The notes under the pieces: model-generated
What the model was told of the DNA's origin: nothing
Seen by the model: the letters and a program-made list of their open reading frames with translations, nothing else
The model's database searches: none
Assembly: GCA_965219565.1 (NCBI GenBank)
Contig: OZ244780.1
Span: 1,860,001 to 1,924,000 of the forward strand
DNA from: DAOUJI01 sp965219565
GTDB lineage: Bacteria > Chloroflexota > Dehalococcoidia > Lucifugimonadales > JAGWBF01
Length of the DNA: 64,000 nucleotides
Reading direction: 5' to 3'
Part shown: in pieces, positions 1-8,438 of the stretch
Layout: the number at the start of each line of letters is the position of its first letter
How positions within the stretch are numbered: position 1 is the stretch's first letter
Program-made: the position numbers and the translations under genes

Positions 1-1086
1 GTTTCGCCCGTAGACTCGGAAGAAGACAGAGTAGTCCTTGTCCATCTCCAGGCCGCCGAACGCATCCCGGATGCGCAGAGCCAACCGCTCCTTCATCCGG
101 CTGAGCCAGTCGTCTATCTGGCGGATGATAATGGGGTCTCGAATGGCCCCTATCACGATGCTCTGGTATCCGGCCAGCTCAACCCCTTCCAGCTTCACCG
201 TATACCGTTCCGCCGGGACCCATTGGCTGTTGGTCACCTTGACCGCCCGGTCCGACACCGCTTCATACATCGCGTCGGTCGTGTCCAGCATCCCGGAGGA
301 CTCATACAGGTGGTACGGATCAGCGTTTTCATACAGGGTATGAGAGGCCACGCTTTGGGGCGTGCACCAGAGTTCGTCGGCGGGAGGCTCCACGATGAAG
401 TGGTCTTTTCGTATGGTGGCGAACATGCAGTCGGGCGACTTCCGGAGCGCCACGGAAGCGGCGCCGCACTCCAGAATCTTTGCGGCGTGCCAAACCGGCC
501 CTTCCGGGAACCCACGGGCCAGAGGCATGGCTGCGAAAAGAGTGGTGTCGCTGGCTCTGCCTCCGACTATGACGTCGGCTCCGTCGTCCAGGGCCTTGGC
601 GATGGGTTCGGCCCCCATCATACCCACGATATGGATGCTCCGGTTTATGACCTCGTCGTCCAGATGGGGGGCTGGGTTTAGAGGAGTTATCTTGCCCTCT
701 TTCATCTTGGACTTCAGGTACTCCCTGTCCTGCTCCGAGTGAATGACCGCCATGTTGAAATGGAGGTCCTCTTCGCGGGCGATTTCCTTGACGATGTCCA
801 CCGTCCACTGGACGTTCAAGTCTCCGCCCGCCGACCCGGCTGAGCCTATGATCACCGGGACACTGGCCTTCCGTCCGGCCCGGAGCATCAGCCTGATGTC
901 CCGCTTGACGGCGGGGCGGGAGAAGTGGCATTTCCCCGTAGCCAGTGCGTCCGGCCCTCCGTCGGTGGAGCCTGCGTCGGCCGCGATGAAGTGAGGCTCC
1001 CACTCCATGGCCTTCTTAAGGGACTCTTCCAGGTAGCCTGATCCCAGCATTCCGGTGGCGGAAAGGGCTCGTATCTCATCCATCAT
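1..1086 (-). CDS. AtuA/DUF1446 family protein, C-terminus cut by window edge
   Basis: The frame is open from the ATG at 1086 to the window edge, giving about 362 codons with no stop. A second ATG follows directly; AGGAG lies about 8 nt upstream. The N-terminus reads ALSATGMLGSGYLEESL, then ADAGSTDGGPDALATGK, a glycine- and acid-rich opening typical of the DUF1446/AtuA family. IIGSAGSAGGD and VIVGGRASDTTLF follow. In Pseudomonas, AtuA belongs to the acyclic-terpene (citronellol/geraniol) utilisation cluster, but its reaction is not settled, and many environmental homologues sit in unrelated acyl-CoA or hydroxy-acid pathways. No other atu gene is visible here, so a terpene role should not be assumed. 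Family assignment is confident; substrate is unknown. Confidence 0.8.
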   Translation of the reverse strand, partial: MMDEIRALSATGMLGSGYLEESLKKAMEWEPHFIAADAGSTDGGPDALATGKCHFSRPAVKRDIRLMLRAGRKASVPVIIGSAGSAGGDLNVQWTVDIVKEIAREEDLHFNMAVIHSEQDREYLKSKMKEGKITPLNPAPHLDDEVINRSIHIVGMMGAEPIAKALDDGADVIVGGRASDTTLFAAMPLARGFPEGPVWHAAKILECGAASVALRKSPDCMFATIRKDHFIVEPPADELWCTPQSVASHTLYENADPYHLYESSGMLDTTDAMYEAVSDRAVKVTNSQWVPAERYTVKLEGVELAGYQSIVIGAIRDPIIIRQIDDWLSRMKERLALRIRDAFGGLEMDKDYSVFFRVYGRN

Positions 1087-1154
1087 TGGAGGTTCTCCTG
1101 AACAGCTTAATTGCGGCGTCCGCAGAACGCGGAACTAGGCGGCGTTTGCCTTGG

Positions 1155-1183
1155 AGCATACTTGGCCCTCATAAGGCTGTCAA
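1155..1183 (-). promoter_or_regulatory. sigma-70-type promoter of the AtuA-family gene
   Basis: On the minus strand a perfect TTGACA (1183-1178) is followed after 17 nt by TATGCT (1160-1155). Initiation would fall near 1148, leaving a leader of about 60 nt before the ATG at 1086. Pattern match only. Confidence 0.55.
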
Positions 1184-1240
1184 GAAACGTAGGCGTCGCC
1201 GACCGAGGCAGAACGGCTGCTTGGGACGTAGCGTGTAAGG

Positions 1241-2830
1241 TTACTCTCTAACGTCGGCCCCAGGTTGCGGTCCCGGCTGTTCCGGAGGCGGAGGGAAAGG
1301 GGGTCTAGGCCGCCTGCGGGGCGTTCGTGTGGTCAAGCGGCTGCCGAAACGGTTGGCCAAATATGCGATTCCTGCCACTATGATGATCACCGGACTGAAG
1401 ATGGCCAGCCACGTGAGCGCTATCAGGGCAACCTTGGCTACCGCGGTGAGAGCTCTGATGGCTGATTTCGCGGTGCCGCCGATGTTCCAGCCGCCTACGG
1501 TGAAGCCCTCCGTTTCAGTGACCCGCACGCTGAATGAAGACGAGCCCGATACCCGCCCGGCTTCGCTCATTGCGCTGACAGTCACTGACACCGTGTAGGG
1601 TGTGGGCCTGTAGTCTGCAAAGCTGTGGGGCGCCGTCACCCGCGTCTCCCGTTCCTCGGGGACGCCAGTGATCGTGGGAGAGCCGTCGCCGAAGTCCCAC
1701 CGGTATTGGTAGTCCCACAGCTCTTCGGGGCGGGTGAAAGACGCGTTGTATTCCAGGTCGTCGCCTTCCTCGACGGTGCGGTAATCTCCGGCGAACACCT
1801 CTATGGTCGGGACGCGGCTCACCGACACCTCCAGAGAATCGAACCCCTCGGCTCTTCCGTCCGCTCCTACGCCGGATAGGTCTATCTTGACGATGTAAGG
1901 GGAGTCGCGGTCGTCGTCGTAGACGTGGTTCACTGTGGCTGTGACCCGCTCCCCATTCGGTCTCGGCGCGCTTCCGGCGCCCGACGCCGACGTTCCGTCG
2001 CCGAAGTCCCAGACGAAGGAGTAGTCTTCTACCCCCGGCGGCGGCGTGAACGACGCCCGAAATCGCGCCGGCTCCCCCACACGAATCGAGGAGTCAGGCC
2101 CTGCGTCCACGGCAATGGTCACGGAGGACACTTGCAGGCTCGCTTCGACCAGGGAGTATGCGGCCGTTTCCTGCAAGTAGTTGAGCCGGCCCTGCAGTTC
2201 CTCAATCCCAAGCTGCAATTTCGCCAACTCTTCCTGGACCAGCAAGGCGTCCTTTACGGTGTCTGCCTGCTCGAGAAACGACAGCAAACGTTTTTCGGTG
2301 GCCCGCAGGCTGGCGACCCGCGACTGGCTGTCCACATACTCGTCGGTGACGTCCTGACTGATCAGTTCCTGAGACAGGACCTCTATAGACAAGTCTTCCA
2401 GCAGGCCCAGAGCCACGCTCAAGGACTGGGCCGGAACACGGATGGCGATGGCCCCGCTGTGGCGGGAGGTCCAGTCGGAGTTGACCACCCAGCCGCCCAG
2501 GTCGGCGGCGACGTCTCCGATTTCGGACACTGTACGGGCCACGTCGTCCACGACCATGGATATGCGGGCGGTATGCACGATAATGCGGGTTTGGGGCAGA
2601 GGCGCCGGCTGCGCCTTGGAAACAGGCACTACGAACGCCACCTCCTGGTCGTCTGCCGGCGCCGGGGTGGGCGTCGGAGGCGGCGCTAGGGTAGGCTCGG
2701 AGGTGGTTATACGTACTGTGCGCGCGCTGTCGCCCAGCTCTCCGAGTGACTCGTCATCTCCTCCACAAGCCGTAGCCGCTCCCACGAGCAGCGCAGCGAA
2801 CACCAAAACAACCCATAAGATTGGTCCCAT
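1241..2830 (-). CDS. DUF4349 lipoprotein with two PKD domains
   Basis: 529 residues. A hydrophobic signal ends in a lipobox-like ATAC (Cys22), followed by a Pro/Thr-rich linker, which predicts an exported lipid-anchored protein. Residues about 80-240 form the DUF4349 region (ARISMVVDDVARTVSEIGDV, later a coiled-coil-like stretch KLQLGIEELQGRLNYLQE). Two PKD-type beta-sandwich domains follow, with the hallmarks FVWDFGDG and YRWDFGDG. A C-terminal membrane helix (about residues 465-500) precedes a basic, proline-rich tail. DUF4349 proteins are envelope proteins of unclear role; PKD domains usually mediate extracellular adhesion or display. The combination points to a cell-surface protein fixed at both ends. 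Function is otherwise unknown. Confidence 0.8.
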   Translation of the reverse strand: MGPILWVVLVFAALLVGAATACGGDDESLGELGDSARTVRITTSEPTLAPPPTPTPAPADDQEVAFVVPVSKAQPAPLPQTRIIVHTARISMVVDDVARTVSEIGDVAADLGGWVVNSDWTSRHSGAIAIRVPAQSLSVALGLLEDLSIEVLSQELISQDVTDEYVDSQSRVASLRATEKRLLSFLEQADTVKDALLVQEELAKLQLGIEELQGRLNYLQETAAYSLVEASLQVSSVTIAVDAGPDSSIRVGEPARFRASFTPPPGVEDYSFVWDFGDGTSASGAGSAPRPNGERVTATVNHVYDDDRDSPYIVKIDLSGVGADGRAEGFDSLEVSVSRVPTIEVFAGDYRTVEEGDDLEYNASFTRPEELWDYQYRWDFGDGSPTITGVPEERETRVTAPHSFADYRPTPYTVSVTVSAMSEAGRVSGSSSFSVRVTETEGFTVGGWNIGGTAKSAIRALTAVAKVALIALTWLAIFSPVIIIVAGIAYLANRFGSRLTTRTPRRRPRPPFPPPPEQPGPQPGADVRE

Positions 2831-2861
2831 ATAGAGGAAAGCCTCCCCACCAAGTCTGGCT

Positions 2862-2891
2862 ATGATAACAATGACGATTTCCTGCGGTCAA
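2862..2891 (-). promoter_or_regulatory. putative promoter of the DUF4349 lipoprotein gene
   Basis: Minus-strand TTGACC (2891-2886), an 18-nt spacer and TATCAT (2867-2862). Predicted start is near 2855, 25 nt before the ATG. A GGGGAGG stretch lies about 13 nt upstream of the start codon. Confidence 0.45.
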
Positions 2892-3032
2892 AAGTTCCCG
2901 GCTGTCCAAACAGCTTGTCATTTCAGCGTGCAAGGCCGTAGGCCCCGACATCCGGCCCTGTCGTGGAGATCTAGCGCTGTGTCACACTGGAACGGTATGT
3001 GACTTATGCGTTAGGCGGGGTTTCGGTGAACG

Positions 3033-4364
3033 GTGTCCAAATTCAAGCAAATTCCTGAAAGTCTCCTGGCCAAGCTATGGGCGGAGCGGGCGGCCCGGTC
3101 CGTGGTGTTCAAGTCAGCCGACGGGCGCCGCTTCCGGGTCATATATCCCGGCAGGAAAGGTGGCGGGGCTGGCCCCGACTTCCGCGACGCCGTGCTGGAA
3201 GAAGAGGGTGTGGGCCTGATACGGGGCGACGTGGAGCTGCACGTCAGGCAGAGGGACTGGAACGCCCACGGCCATAGCGGTGACCCAAGATACAACGGAG
3301 TGGCGCTTCACGCGGTGGCCACCCCGGAGGCTGACCTGGAACCCCACGCACTGCTGCGGAGCGGACATAAGGCCCCTTCGGTGTCCCTGGAGCCGCTGCT
3401 GGCAGGCGAGGGGAAGGCACGTGATGGGAAAGGAATCAAAGCTAAAGGAGACCTGTGGCCCATTCTCAGGCCCCACGGCTACAGGCGGCCCTCCAACCTC
3501 GTACAGATAGGGCGGACTCTGGACCGCGCAGGCGACGCCAGGTTCCTGTCGAAAAGCCTCTTCTTCAGCGCCTTGATGGAGTCCGACTCTCCTGACCAGG
3601 TGGTCTACTCCGCCCTGATGGAGGCTCTGGGATATTCCCGAAACAGGCACCCCTTTTTCGAGCTGGCCTATAGCCTCACGTACGAGGACTTGCTGAAAGC
3701 GGCCCGCACCGCCTCAGCTTCCGAAAAAAGCAAGAGGTTGGAAGAAGTCCTCATCCGAGAAGCGGGACTGCCCGGCGGTCCAGGCGCCGATAAGGGCCGA
3801 CGCTACTCTTGGACTCTGTCCGGCGTCAGGCCCTCCAACCATCCGGCCAAGCGGATAGCCGGATTCAGCCTCGTACTGGAAAGGCTGATGTCCATGGAAG
3901 ACGGTCGTACGGGGTATGACGGTCGCAGCTTGACCCGGACTATGCTCGGATTGGCAGACTCTCACGACAACGCCGACGCTGCGATACGGGCATTGGAGAA
4001 GGCGCTTATGGGCCTGAGCTCCGACGGGGATGTGGTGCCTGAAGGCCCGACGACGCCAGTTCCCATAGGCAAGGGCCGGGCGCGGGATATGCTGGTCAAT
4101 GCCGTGCTTCCTTTCCTGTTCGCCCTGGCAAGCGCCGACGTTGACGACGCCCTGACAAGTCGGAGTATCGCTCTGTTCAGGCATTGTCCCAAGCTAGAGG
4201 AGAACGAACTGACCAGAGAGGCTTGGTCCGCCCTTTTCGAGGGGCTGAAATGCGTAGACGACCCCGGGGGCAGGGTCCGCCATCAGATAGTCAATGGAGC
4301 CAGAAGGCAGCAAGGGCTGCTGCACCTGAGAAAGCAGGCGACCTCCCCGAACTCACCGTCTTAA
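3033..4364 (+). CDS. DUF2851 family protein
   Basis: 443 residues from a GTG start; no ATG is available in frame near the conserved N-terminus. The opening (PESLLAKLWAER, RVIYPGRKGGGAGPDFRDAV, GDVELHVRQRDWNAHGHSGD) matches the DUF2851 signature: an invariant GPDF, then a VELH...DW..HGH segment that resembles a nuclease or metal site. The remainder is helical. The biochemical role of DUF2851 is not established. The gene stands alone, diverging from the DUF4349 gene and followed by two tRNA genes. Confidence 0.75.
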   Translation: MSKFKQIPESLLAKLWAERAARSVVFKSADGRRFRVIYPGRKGGGAGPDFRDAVLEEEGVGLIRGDVELHVRQRDWNAHGHSGDPRYNGVALHAVATPEADLEPHALLRSGHKAPSVSLEPLLAGEGKARDGKGIKAKGDLWPILRPHGYRRPSNLVQIGRTLDRAGDARFLSKSLFFSALMESDSPDQVVYSALMEALGYSRNRHPFFELAYSLTYEDLLKAARTASASEKSKRLEEVLIREAGLPGGPGADKGRRYSWTLSGVRPSNHPAKRIAGFSLVLERLMSMEDGRTGYDGRSLTRTMLGLADSHDNADAAIRALEKALMGLSSDGDVVPEGPTTPVPIGKGRARDMLVNAVLPFLFALASADVDDALTSRSIALFRHCPKLEENELTREAWSALFEGLKCVDDPGGRVRHQIVNGARRQQGLLHLRKQATSPNSPS

Positions 4365-4473
4365 AGGCGTCTGGAGACGTCTCCTCTACTCCCACTCTGT
4401 CACACCTCCTTTCGCTCAGGGAGAGGGCGTTCCCTGGGCGGCGATGAAGGCATGGGCTGGGCTGAGTCAGCGG

Positions 4474-4503
4474 TTGTTGAAGCAGTTGGGGCGGCGCTAT
4501 ACT
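4474..4503 (+). promoter_or_regulatory. putative promoter of the tRNA-Gln/tRNA-Glu pair
   Basis: TTGTTG (4474-4479), an 18-nt spacer and TATACT (4498-4503), with the first tRNA base 12 nt after the -10 box. Confidence 0.5.
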
Positions 4504-4514
4504 GTAAAGAGTAT

Positions 4515-4588
4515 TGGGGATTCGTCTAGTGGTAGGACGGCAGACTCTGGATCTGCAAGCCGTGGTTCGAATCCACGATCCCCAGCCA
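4515..4588 (+). tRNA. tRNA-Gln (anticodon CTG), CCA encoded
   Basis: A full cloverleaf can be drawn. The acceptor TGGGGAT (4515-4521) pairs with ATCCCCA (4578-4584). The anticodon stem GCAGA/TCTGC encloses the loop CTCTGGA, giving anticodon CTG. The T arm is GTGG-TTCGAAT-CCAC. The discriminator is G4585 and CCA (4586-4588) is genomically encoded. It lies 27 nt before tRNA-Glu, so the two are probably co-transcribed. Confidence 0.95.
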
Positions 4589-4615
4589 TATGCATAGGCC
4601 ATCCCCCGTTTCTGT

Positions 4616-4692
4616 GGCGCATTCGTCTAGCGGCCTAGGACACCGCCCTCTCAAGGCGGAGACCACGGGTTCGAATCCCGTATGCGCCACCA
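4616..4692 (+). tRNA. tRNA-Glu (anticodon CTC), CCA encoded
   Basis: The acceptor GGCGCAT (4616-4622) pairs with ATGCGCC (4682-4688). The anticodon stem CCGCC/GGCGG encloses CTCTCAA, giving anticodon CTC. The T arm is ACGGG-TTCGAAT-CCCGT. Discriminator A4689 is followed by an encoded CCA. Confidence 0.95.
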
Positions 4693-5012
4693 AACTTGAC
4701 AAAATCAAGAACTTTCACGACCCGGTTCACCTTGGCGTTGTAGCAGACGCTGGGGCTTGCTAGTTGGGCGAGGGCCAACTAGTACGGACGGATTGGGTCA
4801 AAGCGCCGAACCATCACGTTGAGGCGCAACCACGGCAGTGGCACGGTGTTGAGTCTGCTGAGAGGCGTAGCGGTCTACTCTGGAGAGTCCCCTCGTCTCG
4901 CTTTCCTAGGAGCCACTCATAGGCGGAGCAACGGTGATTCTGCCGTCAGTCACTCGTGGTTCCACGTACACGTTGATTCTGGACAGACCCGGAGAATACC
5001 CTCTGCAGAACT
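4693..5012. other. gene-free stretch after the tRNAs, one hairpin
   Basis: I see no convincing gene here. A small frame at 4819-5016 has no recognisable motif and no good ribosome-binding site. The only structure is a hairpin, CTAGTTGG (4760-4767) with CCAACTAG (4775-4782). It lacks a T tract, so it is a weak candidate for a tRNA transcript end. Confidence 0.4.
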
Positions 5013-5040
5013 TTGAGGATGTGCCGTGATCAGTTATAGT
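5013..5040 (+). promoter_or_regulatory. putative promoter of the first LRR lipoprotein
   Basis: TTGAGG (5013-5018), a 16-nt spacer and TATAGT (5035-5040). A strong Shine-Dalgarno GGAGGTGA (5078-5085) lies downstream. Confidence 0.5.
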
Positions 5041-5090
5041 ACTAAAACCGATAGTAATTTGTCCCTATTGAGTAATCGGAGGTGACCAAT

Positions 5091-6302
5091 ATGTTCCATG
5101 GGACGACTCGGCGCACTCCCCTACGCCTTTGCGCCCTTGCGCTGATTCTGGTCGCCCTGCTCGCTGCCTGTGGCGGGGATGCAGCGCCTGGAGAAGATGC
5201 TGCCACCGCTGCGCCTGCCACGGAGGCGACCGAGAGGGAGCGTGCGCCTGCGCCGGGTTCGCCCGAAACGGACAGGGAAATCTTGGTCACCGTCTACAAT
5301 GCCCTGGACGGACCAAACTGGGAGGACAGCGGAAACTGGCTGAGCGACGCTCCGTTGGGCGAATGGTCTGGAGTCACGACCGACGACAACGGCCGCGTGA
5401 TTTGGTTGCGGATAGGGGGGTCAGCGTCTGGAGGGGGGTTGAGCGGGGAGATTCCCTCTGAGTTGGGCGACCTCGGAGCCCTGGAAATACTGGGCCTCTC
5501 TGGCGGCTTCCATGGCGTCGATTTAAGGGGGGAGATTCCCCCGGAGCTGGGCAACCTTTCCAACCTGACGAATTTGTCAATCCAGGGGAACGGGTTCACC
5601 GGGCAGATTCCCCCGGAGTTGGGCAACCTTTCCAACCTGAGGGATTTGTCAATCGAGGGGAACGGGTTCACCGGGCAGATTCCCCCGGAGCTGGGCAACC
5701 TGGCCAGCCTTCAGCACCTCCGCCTCCGTGGTGAGGGGCTTAGTGGGGGGATACCGCCTGAACTAGGCAACCTCTGGCAGCTGTATGGACTATACATCAG
5801 TAACACCCAGTTGGGCGGGGCGATACCACCAGAGTTGGGCAACATCAACCTAACGGAGTTACACCTCGTAAACAACGAATTGAGCGGTGAAATACCGCCG
5901 TGGCTGGGCAACCACTCGGCCCTAATAGGTCTGAGCCTCGGCGGAAACCAGCTAAGCGGGGAGATACCAGCCGAGTGGGGAAACTTCTACAGACTGGAAT
6001 CGCTGCACCTCGACGGGAACCAGTTGAGCGGGGCGATACCTTCCGGGTTGGGCGACATTGATACCCTGGAAAATCTGAATCTACACGAAAACCAGCTAAG
6101 CGGGGAGATACCTTCCGAGTTGGGTAACCTCGATAACCTGAAAAGTATGACTCTACATAAAAACCAGCTAAGCGGGGAGATACCTTCCGAGGTGTGGGAC
6201 ATGCTTGAGCGAGAAGTCGAGATTGAGATCCATGGCAATCATTTCCCGTGTCTAACGGGTGGGTTGCGCCACCTATATATCGAACAACGGGCCAACTGTT
6301 GA
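5091..6302 (+). CDS. plant-type leucine-rich-repeat lipoprotein
   Basis: 403 residues from ATG 5091. This ATG is preferred because GGAGGTGA sits 5 nt upstream; an in-frame GTG at 5082 falls inside that site. A basic N-terminus, hydrophobic stretch and LLAAC lipobox (Cys27) predict export and lipidation. After a low-complexity linker comes the cap segment ETDREILVTVYNALDG...NWLSDAPLGEWSGVTT. About eleven 24-residue repeats of the plant-specific type follow (LSGEIPPELGNL). The last repeats are less regular, and the C-terminus ends in Cys like its paralogues. Such proteins are assumed to bind proteins or surfaces outside the cell; no partner can be named. A near-perfect 72-nt tandem duplication lies inside. 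Confidence 0.85.
   Translation: MFHGTTRRTPLRLCALALILVALLAACGGDAAPGEDAATAAPATEATERERAPAPGSPETDREILVTVYNALDGPNWEDSGNWLSDAPLGEWSGVTTDDNGRVIWLRIGGSASGGGLSGEIPSELGDLGALEILGLSGGFHGVDLRGEIPPELGNLSNLTNLSIQGNGFTGQIPPELGNLSNLRDLSIEGNGFTGQIPPELGNLASLQHLRLRGEGLSGGIPPELGNLWQLYGLYISNTQLGGAIPPELGNINLTELHLVNNELSGEIPPWLGNHSALIGLSLGGNQLSGEIPAEWGNFYRLESLHLDGNQLSGAIPSGLGDIDTLENLNLHENQLSGEIPSELGNLDNLKSMTLHKNQLSGEIPSEVWDMLEREVEIEIHGNHFPCLTGGLRHLYIEQRANC
5534..5677 (+). repeat. recent 72-bp tandem duplication inside the LRR gene
   Basis: Positions 5534-5605 and 5606-5677 differ at only a handful of bases and each encode one 24-residue LRR unit carrying the phrase GNGFTGQIPPELGNLSNL. The other LRR units in this gene are far more diverged, so this copy looks recent. 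Confidence 0.85.
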
Positions 6303-6356
6303 GTCCCAGGTGTGCCACTTCTCTCGACTCTGCGGGGATTGCACGTGGTTTGCCCA

Positions 6357-6632
6357 GGGGAGATACCGGTGGAGCTGGGCAGCCTCTCCAACCTGGGCCT
6401 TCTGGACGTCCACTACAACCTCTTGAGCGGGGAGATACCCTCAGAGTTGGGAGACCTTGGTAACTTGACATCTCTGAACCTCGCAGAAAACCAGTTGAGC
6501 GGGAAGATACCAGCTTGGTTGGCCGACGTTGGTGAGAGCTCGGGATCTGTGAAGCTCTACTCCAACGAGTTCGAGTGCGCACCGAGTTCCCTAAAGGGCT
6601 GGGTCTTTATCGGCAATGTGCCGGACTGCTGA
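6357..6632 (+). pseudogene. C-terminal remnant of an LRR protein
   Basis: Starting 55 nt after the stop of the intact LRR gene, the frame encodes GEIPVELGSLSNL, LSGEIPSELGDLGNL and NQLSGKIPAWLADV, then a normal family C-terminus that ends in Cys (VPDC). There is no signal peptide, N-terminal cap or plausible start with a ribosome-binding site. It looks like the 3' end of a second LRR gene whose 5' part was lost by deletion or unequal recombination between repeats. Confidence 0.75.
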
Positions 6633-6673
6633 GGCCTCACACACGGCAGGCCAACTACTATTTGGAGCGAACA

Positions 6674-6973
6674 TTGAGAATCCACTCCCAACCCTTTCTG
6701 TTTATCGCCATTCCACTTATGTGTATCTTGGCGTCCATCCTGTTCTTGGCCGCCTGCGGAGGCGGCGAGAGCAAGGAGGACATCATCGCTCAGACCTGGG
6801 ACTGCTGGGCCCAGGGGGACACTGAAATCTTCGAGCAAAGCATACTCATGATGTTCCCCACTGCCGACGATATCGACGACGCCAAGGCGCAGTTCATCTA
6901 TGTGAGTTCCGTCGCTCCGATCGAAGACCTTAAGGCGAGCCGCGACGAAGCCTGCAGTAACGCGCCTTCCTAG
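6674..6973 (+). CDS. small lipoprotein of unknown function
   Basis: 99 residues from a TTG start, chosen because GGAG lies 6 nt upstream and the basic n-region (LRIHSQ) then leads straight into the hydrophobic segment. Longer frames to 6575 would overlap the LRR remnant. The lipobox is LAAC, followed by Gly-Gly-Gly. The mature part is acidic (ESKEDIIAQTWDCWAQGD) with three Cys residues in the mature chain, counting neither the lipobox Cys nor gaps, and no motif I recognise. Lipoprotein nature is likely; role is unknown. Confidence 0.55.
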   Translation: MRIHSQPFLFIAIPLMCILASILFLAACGGGESKEDIIAQTWDCWAQGDTEIFEQSILMMFPTADDIDDAKAQFIYVSSVAPIEDLKASRDEACSNAPS

Positions 6974-7308
6974 CCTGCCACCACGCTTCCAACGGCCCCG
7001 GTTACTGCTCCGGCCGCCACCAGAGCGACTTCCCGACCCTCCTGGTGGTTTGAAACAGACAGGCTCAGGATGGGCGGTGTCGTGCGCCATACCCAACACA
7101 CGTTAGGAACACACCGCTTTTGGTATTCCCGGGTTGTGTTGGCTATTGCGCATGGGCGCCCGCTCAACCCCGCGGAAGCCGACATGCCAACACATATTTG
7201 GGAGTGGCGAAACCGGCGTCTCAGCATTGACACCCATAGCAATTCCGCTATACCGTACGTGGGAATCTGTGGATATATGGCGCCGGTCAAGACCGGGAGA
7301 GAAAGAAA
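6974..7308. other. gene-free stretch with a long imperfect inverted repeat
   Basis: No credible gene. The arms 7089-7100 and 7135-7146 match at 11 of 12 positions when one is reversed. A nested GGAA/TTCC pair (about 7105 and 7126) would extend the stem, giving a cruciform or long hairpin about 190 nt upstream of the next LRR gene. Confidence 0.4.
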
Positions 7309-7335
7309 ATTACCAGTACACGCACGACAAGATAT

Positions 7336-8265
7336 GTGATCCTGTTGAGCGTTGTCCTTGCGCTGGCCCTTACGGCGGCGCTCGCGGCCTGCGGCTCTGA
7401 CGAGCCGTCCGGCGTGACAGGCCCCGACCGGACCGCGTCCACGCCAGGGTCAGGGGACGCGCCCACTGCCACCGATGCGCCTGTACCTGCGACAGCGACA
7501 GCGCCGCCCGCGGCCTCCGGCTCTGACGAAACGGACCGGGAAGCCCTGGTTGCCCTCTACAACGCAACGGACGGTGAGAACTGGAACAGAAGCGACAACT
7601 GGCTGAGCGACGCTCCCCTCGGCGAATGGGAGGGCGTCACCACTGACGACGACGGGCGCGTGATATCGTTGAGCCTCAGCTTCAACGCCTTGAGCGGGGA
7701 GATACCCCCGGAGTTGGGCAATCTCGCGGACCTGACATATCTGGGCCTCTGGGATAATCGGTTGAGCGGAGCGATACCTCCAGAGTTGGGCAATCTCGTC
7801 AACTTGGTAACTCTGATCCTCGCTGCCAATCAGTTGAGCGGTCCGATACCACCGGAGTTGGGCAACCTCGCCAACCTGAAGGATCTGTACATCGCCCTGA
7901 ACCAGTACAGCGGCGGGATACCGCCGGAGTTGGGCAACCTCGCCAACCTGAAGGCGCTGGACATCCGCTATAGCCAGTTGAGCGGTCCGATACCGCCGGA
8001 GTTGGGCAACCTCGCCAATCTAGAAACGGTGGCCCTCGCCGAGAACGCCTTGAGTGGAGAGATACCGCCGGAGTTGGGCAGCCTCTCCAACCTGACATTT
8101 CTGTACCTCAGCGACAACGACTTGAGCGGGGAGATACCGCCGGAGTTGGGGAACCTTGCGAAACTCGAAAAACTGTACCTCGGCGGGAATCGATTGGAGG
8201 GGTGTGTGCCGGTGAGTCTGCGAGGACAGTTGAGCAGCACTGACATTGGCGTGCCCTTCTGCTGA
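7336..8265 (+). CDS. second plant-type LRR lipoprotein
   Basis: 309 residues from GTG 7336. The lipobox is LAAC (Cys19) after an Ala/Leu-rich signal. As written the signal lacks basic residues, but codons 7309-7335 in the same frame add two Arg and follow a purine-rich GAGAGAAAGAAA, so an unconventional ATT start at 7309 is possible. After a Pro/Ala/Thr linker come the cap ETDREALVALYNATDG...NWLSDAPLGEWEGVTT and eight canonical 24-residue repeats (LSGEIPPELGNLANL). The C-terminus reads GCVPVSLRGQL and ends in FC. The repeats are more uniform than in the first LRR gene. Predicted lipid-anchored, surface-exposed binding protein. Confidence 0.85.
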   Translation: MILLSVVLALALTAALAACGSDEPSGVTGPDRTASTPGSGDAPTATDAPVPATATAPPAASGSDETDREALVALYNATDGENWNRSDNWLSDAPLGEWEGVTTDDDGRVISLSLSFNALSGEIPPELGNLADLTYLGLWDNRLSGAIPPELGNLVNLVTLILAANQLSGPIPPELGNLANLKDLYIALNQYSGGIPPELGNLANLKALDIRYSQLSGPIPPELGNLANLETVALAENALSGEIPPELGSLSNLTFLYLSDNDLSGEIPPELGNLAKLEKLYLGGNRLEGCVPVSLRGQLSSTDIGVPFC

Positions 8266-8354
8266 AGCCACGCGCACTCAGCCGGAGGCAGTGCCGCAGG
8301 GGACGTTCTTGTCTTGCATCAGACTGCGCTAATCAAAGGCAGTAGGTGAATCCA

Positions 8355-8438
8355 GTGAAACGTATACAAACGACAAGTCGTGTGACTCCGTTGTCCGCCA
8401 TCCTCGGGTTGGCCCTTCCGGCTATACTACTGGCCTGA
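8355..8438 (+). pseudogene. orphan lipoprotein leader ending at the lipobox
   Basis: GTG 8355, with AGGTGA 5 nt upstream, encodes 27 residues: a basic n-region (KRIQTTSR) and a hydrophobic core ending ILLA. The next codon is TGA (8436-8438), exactly where the lipobox Cys would be, one base away from TGC or TGT. Beyond it no LRR or other recognisable protein follows, so this appears to be the 5' relic of another lipoprotein gene. Confidence 0.5.

Noticed and set aside
1925..2689. 254-residue plus-strand frame opposite the DUF4349 gene
   Set aside because: Composition (Arg/Gly/Val/His) is that of an antisense shadow; the minus-strand protein has clear PKD motifs.
4819..5016. Small frame after the tRNA genes
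   Set aside because: No ribosome-binding site, no motif, and it runs into the promoter of the LRR gene.
5500..8150. Regular short repeats that could suggest a CRISPR array
   Set aside because: The period is 72 bp and in frame, and the translation is a clean 24-residue LRR; there are no unique spacers between identical repeats and no cas genes.
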